Source: JACDCA01 sp963810305
GTDB taxonomy: Bacteria > Acidobacteriota > Vicinamibacteria > Vicinamibacterales > 2-12-FULL-66-21
Length of the DNA stretch: 64,000 bases
Direction of reading: 5' to 3'
Assembly: GCA_963810305.1 (NCBI GenBank)
Contig: CAWEMY010000005.1
Span: 62,001-126,000 of the forward strand
Position numbers and translations under genes: made by a program. The notes under the pieces are model-generated. The model saw only the letters and a list, made by a program, of their open reading frames with translations. It was not told the origin of the DNA and did no database searches. Shown one piece after another: positions 1 to 7,778 of this stretch; the stretch's first letter is position 1; each line of letters begins with the position of its first letter.

Positions 1-1507
1 TGGCCGTTGATCCGCGAAGCGCAAGCTCGCGGTGCGAAGATCGTGGTCGTCGATCCGATCCGAACCCGCACCGCAGAAGCTGCTGACTGGCACGTGCAGC
101 TCAAACCCGGAAGCGACGCGGCGCTTTCGCTGGCCATGATGCATGTGATGATCCGCGACGGCCTGGTCGATCACGACTATGTGTCGCAGCACGCCGTCGG
201 ATACGAAGCGCTTGCGGAGCGCGTTCGGCAGTACTCACCGGAACAGGTTTCGCACACTGTGGGCCTGCCCGTCGAAGAGATCGAGCGGTTCGCCCGTGAA
301 TACGCGACCACGCAGCCGTCGCTGCTGCGGCCGCTGATCGGCCTCGAGCACCATCGAAATGGCGCGATGCTGTTTCGCACCATCGCATGTCTCCCGGTTC
401 TCAGTGGCGCGTGGAAGCACCGCGGCGGCGGACTCGCGCGATCGACGCACGCGTTGCATTTTGCGGTGCTGGACATGGATCGGGTGATGATGCCGGAGGT
501 GTACAAGCCCGGCGTCCGCGTGCTCAACATGCGCGATCTCGGCGACGACCTTTGCAGCCGTGACCTTCAGCCGCCAATCCGCGCGCTGATGGTCTACGGC
601 AGCAATCCGATGGTGTCGATGCCGAATCAGGGCCGGATTCGCGAAGGTCTTATGCGCGAGGACTCTGTTCACCGTTGTGCACGACCTGTTTGTCACGGAT
701 ACCGCACTGTACGCCGATTACGTGCTGCCGGCGACGAGCCAGATCGAGCACCTGGACCTGTCGCCCGCATGGGGGCATCTGTATCTCGCCTTGAACCGTC
801 CGGCAATCGCGCCGTGTGGTGAATCCATCTCGAACACGGAGCTCTTCCGACGCCTCGCGGCTGCTCTTGGCCGGACGGAACCGTGGCTGTACGAGAGCGA
901 CGAGACGATGCTGCGGGGCGCACTGGCAAGTGGACACCCGTGGCTCGAAGGGATCACCTACGAGCGCCTGTGGGATGAGGGCTACGCGCGGTTGAAATGC
1001 CCGGATGACTGGAGGCCGTTTGCGAACGGCGGGTTCGCGACCCGCTCGGGCAGGGCAGAACTCTACTCGGAGTCGTTACAGGAAAACGGCGAAGACCCGT
1101 TGCCGTGCGCCGGTGAGATCCGGGACGGCAATGGCCTCCAGCTCATCTCGGGTAAGACCGTGCACTACCTGAACTCCGGATACAGCAACATGGAACGTCA
1201 CCGCCGGCGCTCGGGGATCCTTTCGATCGAAATCCACCCTGATGATGCGCTTCCGCGGGGAGTGGTGGATGGCGACACCGTGCGCGTCTGGAACGAACGC
1301 GGTGAAGTGCGCGCCGTGTGTTCGGTGGATGACCACGTCCGGCCTGGCGTGGCGTGGATGCCCTTCGGGGGCTTCTCGGATGCGAGCGGCGCGCGGAGGT
1401 CAGTGAACGTGCTCACACCGGTGGAGCCGACCGACTGGGGTGGTGGCAGCGGCTTCTACGACGCGTTCGTCGAGGTCACGCCGGTACCGGCCGTCAGCGT
1501 GCCATAG
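1..1507 (+). CDS. Molybdopterin-dependent oxidoreductase, 5' partial, one frameshift
   Basis: This is the catalytic subunit of a DMSO-reductase/formate-dehydrogenase-like molybdoenzyme. The N-terminal part, including any Fe-S motif, lies before the window. Visible are the central cofactor-binding region (VVDPIRTRTAEAADWHVQLK, GLEHHRNGAM, YGSNPMVSMPN), the YVLPATSQIEH segment, and a C-terminal molybdopterin-dinucleotide-binding domain (IHPDDALPRGVVDGDTV, WMPFGGFSD). Reading frame 1 is open from base 1 to about 660 and the homology continues in frame 2 from base 665. One surplus T at 664 (GAC-T-CTGTTCACC) explains the switch, because removing it gives REDLFTVVHDLFVTD. Either an assembly error or a recent mutation would do this. 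The substrate cannot be told from this half. The family call is firm, the exact enzyme is not. Confidence 0.85.
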
Positions 1508-1662
1508 CCTGCACCGCTCCCTTTCCTACCGCATCACCCAATTGTCCTCACCCGGCGATTGTTGTCCTTCGTCGGGCCCCGAAACCCAGCGAATGGGCGC
1601 GTTCCCGGGCCTGACGGTTCGGCACGAATTGTGATGCGAGAGACGGCAGTGAGGTGAGCAAC

Positions 1663-2184
1663 ATGCTTCGCGAACTGCTGGCAACCGACCAACGTCGAGC
1701 GCTCGAGTTCTTTTTCGTGCACCTTCGAGACGTCTGCGAGCCGTCAGTTGATGGCGACGAGTTGCTGTACAACGCGAGCGTCCTGGCCCATTACGCCCAG
1801 TTGTCCACGGCGACGACCGATGGCGTGCCGATGCTCTCCGGCTTGAGCACGCTGTTCGATCAGTTCGTGATGGACACCACGGCGCACGACGACCCGGAGA
1901 TGATGGAGACCGCAGCGGCGCAATGCCTCGTGCTGGCAGGATTCTTCGAGCACCAGATGCGCCGCAGGCACGCGATCGCCTGGTACGCTGAACTGGGCGC
2001 TGGTTTCTTCATCCGTTCCGCCGCGCGCCAGGAATCAGAGCGCAAGGCGCGGCTGCTGCGAACGCTGGCGCGCAACTTTGAGCCGTGGCGCCGCCGCCAT
2101 GCACGGTTGAGCCTCGAGTTGCGCGACTTGCCCTACCTGCTGCCGCCGCCGACTGCATCCGGCTCCCGTCTAACGAGACGCTGA
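1663..2184 (+). CDS. Conserved hypothetical protein, paralogue of the gene at 7261
   Basis: A soluble, probably all-helical protein of about 173 aa with no signal peptide and no motif I recognise. It opens MLRELLATDQRRALEFFFVH and ends with a proline run (DLPYLLPPP). A close paralogue lies 5.1 kb downstream on the same strand and shares nearly the whole length (LLYNASVLAHYAQ, METAAAQCL.LAGFFE.QMRRRHA, WYAELGAGFF). ATG 1663 is preferred over GTG 1654 because GAGGTG sits five bases before it. Function unknown. Retention of two copies suggests a real, selected protein. Confidence 0.7.
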   Translation: MLRELLATDQRRALEFFFVHLRDVCEPSVDGDELLYNASVLAHYAQLSTATTDGVPMLSGLSTLFDQFVMDTTAHDDPEMMETAAAQCLVLAGFFEHQMRRRHAIAWYAELGAGFFIRSAARQESERKARLLRTLARNFEPWRRRHARLSLELRDLPYLLPPPTASGSRLTRR

Positions 2185-2202
2185 GAACGACGAGCGCTGA
2201 AT

Positions 2203-3175
2203 TCAGACGTGATTGCGCAGCATCAGCTCTCTGGGATGCGGATCGAGGTACACCTGACCGGCCAGATACTCGATGTCGTGAATCCGCACGTAGTGACGGA
2301 GCAGCGTAATCGGCACGATCAGGGGTACCAGGTCCCTGCGGTAGTCTTCAACCGCGGCAAGTAATCCAGCCTTCGATGCTCGATCGAGCTGGTTCTTGAA
2401 ATAGCCGACCATGTGCTGCAGCACGTTGGCGTGCCGCGCGGAGTCGCGACCACCGCAAGCGCGGCCATGAATCCGGCCTGTAGCGCCGCTCGATGTCCTT
2501 GCGCCGCGATCAGACCTGGCGTCGGCGACGAACCGTCCCAGGCGGCGATACGCCGTCCGGCGAGTGCGCCATCAGGATCAGCTTATGCGCGGTGTGAAAA
2601 CCAACGAGTGCGGCCAGTTCCATCTGCCGCCGAACAGACCGCGCAGCCTCCAGTACGCAAACACACGCTCGACGAAGTTCTCGCGCAGGCGCGGATCCGA
2701 CAGGCGGCCCTCCTCTTCAATGGGCAGAGTCGCGGAAGCGTCTCGGCCAGCCTGGACGCAAACAGTCCTCGCCCTGATCGTTCAGGCAGCGCCGTGCGCA
2801 TCGTACATCTTCACCCGTTCCAGTGCCGCAGCTCGGCGAGTCTTTCTTGAGCACGTAGCCGCTCAGATCTTCGGATGACAGCTCGGCAACGCGCCGCTCG
2901 CGTATTCGACCAGCGGAGCGGTCAGATCGACGCCGGTCTTGACCGTGAGCAGCCGAACGCTCGCCGTTCACGCGGACGAGTCGCATCGCCGGCCGCGGGG
3001 TCCCGAACCCGCATTCGACTTCCGGACACACCGGCACCCACTCCACGAATCGTCCAAACGTTTCGGTCAGGAACGAGTCTCGCTTGTGGCCGCCGTCGAA
3101 ACGGACCTCCTGACCGAGGAGGCATGATGAAATCCCGATCCGGATCGGGCGAGGAGGGGCGGATGCGTCGTCCAT
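2203..3175 (-). pseudogene. DUF523-DUF1722 (YbbK/YbgA-like) gene, multiply frameshifted
   Basis: The N-terminus (MDDASAPPRPIRIGISSCLL, CPEVECGFGTPRPAMRLVRV, VLKKDSPSCG) is a DUF523 domain. The C-terminus (MLQHMVGYFKNQLDRASKAG, LAGQVYLDPHPRELMLRNHV) is the end of a DUF1722 domain. Between them the expected sequence is present but moves through all three frames: around 2950 (GERRLLTVKTGVDL is read out of frame), just after the SCG motif near 2840, near 2750 (GRGLFASRLAETLPRL reappears) and again before 2430. At least four indels break the gene, a higher density than in any neighbour, so it may be truly decayed rather than only mis-sequenced. It follows the 171-aa gene with an 11-base gap. Function of the family is unknown. 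DUF523-DUF1722 genes often sit beside DNA photolyases. Confidence 0.75.
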
Positions 3176-3186
3176 GGGCTGAGCGC

Positions 3187-3699
3187 CTAAATTTTACGGC
3201 TGTCGTAGGCCCAGTGGAGCACGGCCTGTCGCTGTCGCCGGCGGCACTCGAGGTCGCGGGGCTCGCAGTGCTTTCGAATTGCCGCCACGTGTCTCGCGAT
3301 CGCGCGCCATCGCCGGATCTGGCGCACATCGTCCGACGTCCGCCGGCCCAGGTAGTAACGACAGTACCACTGGAACCAGCCTCGGGGATCCTGCGGACGA
3401 ATCCAGAAATTCCGCTGCCACGTCGCAAGTGATTGCGACGCGTTAACCCCGAAGTAATTGAGGCGCGGGTCGCGACGTCCGGCGCTCAATTTCGCGCGCT
3501 CGAACCAGTCGGCCGGGAATTCGGCGGGTCGATCGGCCATGTACTTGCCGCCGAACACGCCGAGCGCAAGCATCTCCTTCGGTGTCAGCTCGGGGCGGAA
3601 GTCCGGGGCGAAGTTTCGACCGGGGGGCTCTGTCAGGTAATACACGTACCCGGTCTGCATTCTGTCGTTGACGATCACGCTTGGTGGCCGGGACGTCAT
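3187..3699 (-). CDS. Conserved hypothetical protein (170 aa) of the DUF2867-SDR cluster
   Basis: A soluble protein rich in aromatic and basic residues, with no signal peptide. Striking segments are SVIVNDRMQTGYVYYLTEPP, LTPKEMLALGVFGGKYM, DPRLNYFGVNASQ, WFQWYCRYYLGRR and a C-terminal CEPRDLECRRRQRQAVLHWA. The strong sequence character and full reading frame argue for a real gene. I recognise it only as a conserved unknown. ATG 3699 overlaps the stop of the upstream SDR gene (TGATG), so translation is probably coupled. Its place between the SDR-DUF2867 gene and the DUF523-DUF1722 gene suggests one operon. Confidence 0.75.
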   Translation of the reverse strand: MTSRPPSVIVNDRMQTGYVYYLTEPPGRNFAPDFRPELTPKEMLALGVFGGKYMADRPAEFPADWFERAKLSAGRRDPRLNYFGVNASQSLATWQRNFWIRPQDPRGWFQWYCRYYLGRRTSDDVRQIRRWRAIARHVAAIRKHCEPRDLECRRRQRQAVLHWAYDSRKI

Positions 3700-5075
3700 C
3701 ACGCTGCAGATAGTGGCCCGCTGGCAACGGCGCGTTGGGCGATCCGGCGGAGCAGTCCGCGGAAGAGCAATGCGTGGACGGGGTAGATCGCGTACCAGTA
3801 CGCGGAGCCAAGCACCCCTCGAGGGTCGAAGGCCGCAGTCTGACGGATCGAGGATCGGCCTCCGGGAAGTGGCGTTACCTCAAATTCGAGCCACCCGCGA
3901 CCCGGCAGCTTCAAGTCAGCGGACAATCGCAATCGCCGATCCGGTTCGTACTCATCAACTGTCCAGGCGTCGATCACGTCTCCAACCACGCAGCAATCCG
4001 GATCGCGACGCCCCCGGTGCATCCCGATGCCGCCGAGGCGCTCATCAAGCCAGCCGCGGGCCGTCCAGAGAATATTGCCGAAGTACCACCCGGTCGCCCC
4101 GCCGATGCGCCGCACCGGCTCGAAGGCAAGTTCCGCCGATACGTCGACCGTCACCACCCTCGTGTCAACCTTCAATCGCTGCTTCGCCCCTTCCCCAATT
4201 GCCTTCACGAATGAATCGCGAAGCGTCATGGGTTGCACTCCGAACGCGGTGTTCGCGTCTGCCGACCGGACGATCGTCGGATTCTTCAGGCCATCGACGA
4301 GCGCGCGACCGATACGCGCCTGGGCGGGGGTCACCAACGCCAGCCACAGGCCCGACAGGTGGGGTGTCAGCACCGGAACCGGCACCAGCAGCCGTCGCAA
4401 CCCGCGAAGCCGCGCATACTCCCGCATCATGTCGCCGTACGACACCACCTCCGGCCCACCAATCTCGAAAACTCTATCGCGCGTGTCCGGGAGATCCAAT
4501 GCTGCCATCAAGTACGTCAGCACATCGTCAATGGCGATGGGTTGCGTGGGTGTGTCAACCCAACGGGGACACACCATCAACGGCAGCCGCTCTACGAGTG
4601 CCTGAATCATCTGGAACGAGAGGCTACCGGCACCGATGACGACCGACGCGCGAAACTCGATGACAGGAACACCAGCCGCGCGAAGCACGACGCCGGTCTC
4701 TGCGCGGCTGCGCAGGTGTGTGGAGAGCGAGTCTGTGTTGTTGAACAGCCCGCCAAGATAGATGATGCGCTGCACGCCCGCGCGGGCAGCGGCGCGACCG
4801 AAATTTTCCGCCGCCTTGCGATCGAGGTCGACGAAGGGCGCCCCGGCTGCCATCGAATGCACGAGGTAATACGCACTCTTCACGCCGGCGAGCGCACGAT
4901 CGAGCGACGACTCGTCGAGACAGTCTCCGGCCACCACTTCAGTGGTCGGACTGGTCGGCGCGACGTTCCCTGGCTGCCTCGCCAGGCAACGGACGGCATA
5001 GCCGCCTCCTTCAAGGGACCGAAGAAGGCGGCCGCCGACGTATCCACTGGCGCCGGTGAGCAGAATGCCCGCCAT
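3699..5075 (-). CDS. NAD(P)-binding SDR-family protein with DUF2867 domain
   Basis: The first 290 residues or so form an atypical/extended SDR Rossmann domain with the nucleotide-binding motif GASGYVGGRLL (residues 8-18), an acidic GDCLDESSL segment after it, and YLVHSMAAG. The last 170 residues match a DUF2867 domain (GGATGWYFGNILW, DPDCCVVGDVIDAW, LEFEVTPLPGGRSSIRQTA, AYWYAIYPVHALLFRGLL). The 458-aa length suits this fusion family. No signal peptide. First visible gene of the minus-strand set after fasciclin, ending in a TGATG overlap with the next gene. Members of this family are seen in light or oxidative-stress gene sets near photolyase genes, but the reaction is not established. Confidence 0.85.
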   Translation of the reverse strand: MAGILLTGASGYVGGRLLRSLEGGGYAVRCLARQPGNVAPTSPTTEVVAGDCLDESSLDRALAGVKSAYYLVHSMAAGAPFVDLDRKAAENFGRAAARAGVQRIIYLGGLFNNTDSLSTHLRSRAETGVVLRAAGVPVIEFRASVVIGAGSLSFQMIQALVERLPLMVCPRWVDTPTQPIAIDDVLTYLMAALDLPDTRDRVFEIGGPEVVSYGDMMREYARLRGLRRLLVPVPVLTPHLSGLWLALVTPAQARIGRALVDGLKNPTIVRSADANTAFGVQPMTLRDSFVKAIGEGAKQRLKVDTRVVTVDVSAELAFEPVRRIGGATGWYFGNILWTARGWLDERLGGIGMHRGRRDPDCCVVGDVIDAWTVDEYEPDRRLRLSADLKLPGRGWLEFEVTPLPGGRSSIRQTAAFDPRGVLGSAYWYAIYPVHALLFRGLLRRIAQRAVASGPLSAA

Positions 5076-5083
5076 GCCAGTCC

Positions 5084-5581
5084 CTACTTGCCGTTGGGAA
5101 GAATGACGGCGTCAATCACGTGGATGACCCCATTGCTCGCGGCGATATCGGTCTTGACGACATTGGCCTGGTCGACGGTGACGCCTCCATTCCCGCTGCC
5201 GATCTTCACGGTGTCGCCGCTCACGGCCTTCGCCGAGCGCAGCTTCACGACATCGGACGCCATGACTTTGCCGGACACGACGTGATACGTGAGAATGCGC
5301 CGCAGCTTGGCTTTGTTCTCCGGCTTGAGCAGGCTCTCCAGCGTGCCCGCCGGCAGCTTGGCGAACGCCTCATCGGTCGGGGCGAAGACCGTAAAGGGCC
5401 CCGCGCCCTTCAACGTCGTCACGAGATCCGCCGCCTCCAGGGCCGTCGCGAGTGTCTTGAACGAGCCGGCCGAAACGGCCGTTTCGACGATGTCCTTGGT
5501 CTGTGCATTCACTGTCGTCGTCGATGCGCTGCCTGTCAGAACGAGTGCGGCCAGGGTGCCGATTGCGAACGCCTTCATCAT
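5084..5581 (-). CDS. Fasciclin-domain secreted protein
   Basis: A single fasciclin (FAS1) domain follows a Sec signal peptide (MMKAFAIGTLAALVLTGSAS). The FAS1 hallmarks are present: FKTLATALEAADLV, GPFTVFAPTDEAFAKLP, LRRILTYHVVSGKV and a closing ASNGVIHVIDAVILP. Such proteins are exported and usually taken as adhesion or matrix components. Start choice: ATG 5581 has GAGGA six bases upstream and begins a clean signal peptide. An alternative ATG pair at 5608-5611 sits too close to AGGAGG. The gene precedes the SDR-DUF2867 gene by 8 bases, so it probably leads that operon. A palindrome lies in its upstream region (5658-5671). Confidence 0.9.
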   Translation of the reverse strand: MMKAFAIGTLAALVLTGSASTTTVNAQTKDIVETAVSAGSFKTLATALEAADLVTTLKGAGPFTVFAPTDEAFAKLPAGTLESLLKPENKAKLRRILTYHVVSGKVMASDVVKLRSAKAVSGDTVKIGSGNGGVTVDQANVVKTDIAASNGVIHVIDAVILPNGK

Positions 5582-5657
5582 GTCTATTCCTCGAGATTCC
5601 GTTTTCATCATTCCTCCTCGACGCTGGGATTCCAAACGTCATGGCTTTAACTGTAGT

Positions 5658-5671
5658 GCAATTAGAATTGC
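5658..5671. promoter_or_regulatory. Palindrome between divergent fasciclin and XRE-cupin genes
   Basis: GCAATTAGAATTGC is a perfect 6-bp dyad with a 2-bp centre, in an AT-rich island that also has outer TTTAA...TTAAA arms. It lies in the divergent region between the fasciclin gene and the XRE-cupin regulator. Autoregulators of this kind usually bind such dyads, so it is a candidate operator. That is inference from position only. Confidence 0.35.
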
Positions 5672-5764
5672 TTAAAAGTAAAATCTAGACCGTCGGGAAA
5701 AGTCATGTGAACGCCAGGACAACTACGGCGCAGATTGTGAACGGCAGTCAAAAAGAGAGGCGTG

Positions 5765-6351
5765 ATGTTAACGGCGACACTGCAGCAGGGGCTGAGCGAA
5801 TACGCGGTCGGGGAGAAGATCCGGGCGCTGCGGCTCAAGAAGAAGATGGGTCTGGTGGAACTGGGCACGCACACCGGCCTGTCGCCGGCGCTCCTGTCGA
5901 AAATCGAGCGCGGGCGGTTGTTTCCGACCCTGCCGACACTCCTGCGAATTGCCCTGGTCTTCAGCGTCGGACTGGATTTCTTTTTCTCCGGAGCGCGGGA
6001 CAAGCCGCTCGTCGCGGTGGTCCGGAAGAAGGATCGCGTCGCCCTGCCCGATCGGCCGGGGGGGCGCCCGGTCTCCTATCGCTTCGAGTCGCTGGATTAC
6101 CCAGCGACCGAGCGGCGATTCAGTTCCTATTACGCGGAGTTCCTTCCCGTAGCGCCCGAAGACGTTCACCGGCACGACCATCCAGGCGTCGAATTCATTT
6201 ACACGGTGCAGGGCACCCTGAGCGTCCACCTGGGTGAGGCCGAACACAAACTGCGGCCCGGAGACGCGATGTATTTCGATGCCGCGGTTCCCCATGGGTA
6301 TCGTCGCAGTCGGGGAACGAGGTGCGCGCGATCGTGATCACCGCGTCCTGA
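5765..6351 (+). CDS. XRE-family transcriptional regulator with C-terminal cupin (3' frameshift)
   Basis: An N-terminal lambda-repressor-like HTH (VGEKIRALRLKKKMGLVELG, LSPALLSKIERGRLFPTLPT) is followed by a cupin-2 domain (HRHDHPGVEFIYTVQGTLSV, LRPGDAMYFDAAVPHGYR). This is the common small-molecule-sensing XRE-cupin layout of about 190 aa. The frame as read ends at 6337 with an unlikely tail. Shifting frame near 6310 gives the normal ending SGNEVRAIVITAS and a stop at 6351. ATG 5765 is chosen (GAGAGG four bases upstream) over the preceding GTG. Divergent from the fasciclin gene, which it may regulate. Confidence 0.85.
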
Positions 6352-6354
6352 TTA

Positions 6355-6376
6355 TGCGCAACTATCAGGTTGCGCA
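6355..6376. promoter_or_regulatory. Inverted-repeat operator upstream of the SRPBCC-ArsR operon
   Basis: TGCGCAAC-N6-GTTGCGCA is a perfect 8-bp dyad. Its right arm overlaps the -35 hexamer of the predicted promoter at 6370-6398. A related GGTTG/GCAACC motif recurs downstream to 6416. ArsR-family repressors bind dyads of this size over their own promoters, so autorepression by the second gene of the operon is the simplest reading. Confidence 0.5.
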
Positions 6377-6398
6377 ATCACAATATCGGTTGTAAGAT
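6370..6398 (+). promoter_or_regulatory. Sigma-70-type promoter of the SRPBCC-ArsR operon
   Basis: TTGCGC (6370-6375), a 17-base spacer, then TAAGAT (6393-6398). Transcription would start near 6405, leaving a short leader with AGGAGG at 6405-6410 and ATG at 6417. Confidence 0.45.
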
Positions 6399-6416
6399 GC
6401 AACCAGGAGGTTGCGT

Positions 6417-6882
6417 ATGGCTACCGCATCGCTGAGTCGGATCGACCGCTCTATCGACATCGAGGCCCCGCCCGGGCGGGTGTGGCGGGCCCTCACCAAT
6501 GCCGACGAGCTCTCGGCCTGGTTCCAGGTGCAGCATCGAGGGGAAGATTGCGCCCGGCATCGAGGTGTGGATGACGTCAGTCCACAAGGATTACGAAGGG
6601 CAGCGGTTTCGTGTCCGCTTCACTGAGATGGTCGAGCCGTCTCGGTTCGCGTGGGAGTGGCACCCAGGCGCCGTCGATCCCAATGTCGACTACTCGCGCG
6701 AACCGCGCACGACGGTCACCTTTACGCTGGAGCCGTCAGGACGCGGCACGCGGCTGACCGTGTCGGAGACCGGTTTCGACGCGATTTCGCTCGCGCGCCG
6801 CGCGAAGGTCTACGAAGACAACAGTCAGGGCTGGCCCGAAGTTCTCGTGTGGCTGCAGCAACATGTCGAAAAGGCGGGCTGA
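6417..6882 (+). CDS. SRPBCC (AHSA1/START-like) protein, one frameshift
   Basis: A small ligand-binding fold of the AHSA1 type: IDRSIDIEAPPGRVWRALTN at the start, VTFTLEPSGRGTRLTVSETG in the middle and EVLVWLQQHVEKAG at the end. The reading frame breaks after WFQV. A surplus C at 6531 (GTG-C-AGC) separates the two halves, and removing it restores WFQVSIEGKIAPGIEVWMTS. ATG 6417 has AGGAGG six bases upstream. It overlaps the ArsR gene by 20 bases. SRPBCC-ArsR pairs are widespread, the ArsR member usually controlling both. The ligand is unknown. Confidence 0.8.
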
Positions 6883-7216
6883 ACGGAGTGTCGCCGGCGC
6901 TGCCGTAGTTTTCGCGGCACTCGGCGACACGACTCGTCTGGCGCTGTTGCAGCGTTTGTCCGATCGCGGCCCCGCGTCCATCTCGATGCTCGCCGAGCGC
7001 GTTCCGGGCATCTCGCGACAGGGCATCACGAAGCATCTGAACGTGCTGTCGGCCGCGGGGGTCATCGACGGCTCCCGCCAGGGCCGCGAGCATGTCTGGA
7101 CGCTCAATCCGAAGCAGCTGGCGGCCGCTCGCCGCCAGCTCGACATGATTGCACGCGAATGGGACGGCGCTCTGGCCCGCTTGAAGATGCATGTCGAACG
7201 CGGACAGAATCGTTAG
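6863..7216 (+). CDS. ArsR-family winged-helix transcriptional regulator
   Basis: 117 aa with the ArsR fold: FAALGDTTRLALLQRLSDRG (helices 1-2), ISMLAERVPGISRQGITKHL (recognition helix) and LSAAGVIDGSRQGREHVWTL (wing). It has no CxC or similar metal-binding motif, so it is probably not a metal sensor. This matches the non-metal ArsR proteins that accompany SRPBCC genes. Starts inside the 3' end of the SRPBCC gene, hence co-translated. Likely binds the dyad at 6355-6376. Confidence 0.9.
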   Translation: MSKRRAERSVAGAAVVFAALGDTTRLALLQRLSDRGPASISMLAERVPGISRQGITKHLNVLSAAGVIDGSRQGREHVWTLNPKQLAAARRQLDMIAREWDGALARLKMHVERGQNR

Positions 7217-7260
7217 CCACCCTAATCCGGCCGCACGGTTCGTCCGATACCGTCATCAGG

Positions 7261-7776
7261 ATGCTTCGTGAACTGCTCGCAACCGACGAGCGGCGCGCCC
7301 TCGAGTTCTTTCTCATCCACCTTCGCGACGTCTGCGAACCGACGGTTGCCCGCGACGAATTGCTGTACAACGCCAGCGTGCTGGCTCACTACGCGCAGGT
7401 GTCAACCGCCACGACGGTCGGCATGCCTATGCTCGGCGGGTTGAGCGCCGTATTCGATCAGTTCGTCCTCGACCCGACGTCGCACGGGGATCCGGACTTG
7501 ATGGAGACAGCGGCGGCGCAGTGCCTCATCCTGGCGGGTTTCTTCGAGGATCAGATGCGCCGGCGGCACGCGGTGGGGTGGTACGCGGAGCTGGGGGCAG
7601 GATTTTTCAGCAGCGCGGCCGCGCACCAGGAGTCAGAGCACAAGGCGCGCCTGCTGCACGCGCTGTCGCGACACTTCGAGCAGTGGCGCCAGCGTCATGC
7701 CCGCTTGAGCCGGGAACTGCGCGACCTGCCGTACTTGCTGCCGCCGCCACCACCACAGGAGGCTGGCCTGAGCTAA
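7261..7776 (+). CDS. Conserved hypothetical protein, paralogue of the gene at 1663
   Basis: 171 aa, soluble, with no recognised domain. Nearly collinear with the product of 1663-2184 (MLRELLATDERRALEFFLIH, LLYNASVLAHYAQVSTATT, LPYLLPPPP). Differences are scattered substitutions without length change, as expected from an old duplication that has stayed under selection. ATG 7261 is taken because similarity starts exactly there. It ends two bases from the convergent amidohydrolase gene, with no terminator between them. Confidence 0.7.
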   Translation: MLRELLATDERRALEFFLIHLRDVCEPTVARDELLYNASVLAHYAQVSTATTVGMPMLGGLSAVFDQFVLDPTSHGDPDLMETAAAQCLILAGFFEDQMRRRHAVGWYAELGAGFFSSAAAHQESEHKARLLHALSRHFEQWRQRHARLSRELRDLPYLLPPPPPQEAGLS

Positions 7777-7778
7777 GA

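Noticed and set aside
3668..5285. Long plus-strand frames over the SDR and fasciclin genes
   Set aside because: Antisense shadows: the minus strand has recognisable domains and translational coupling.
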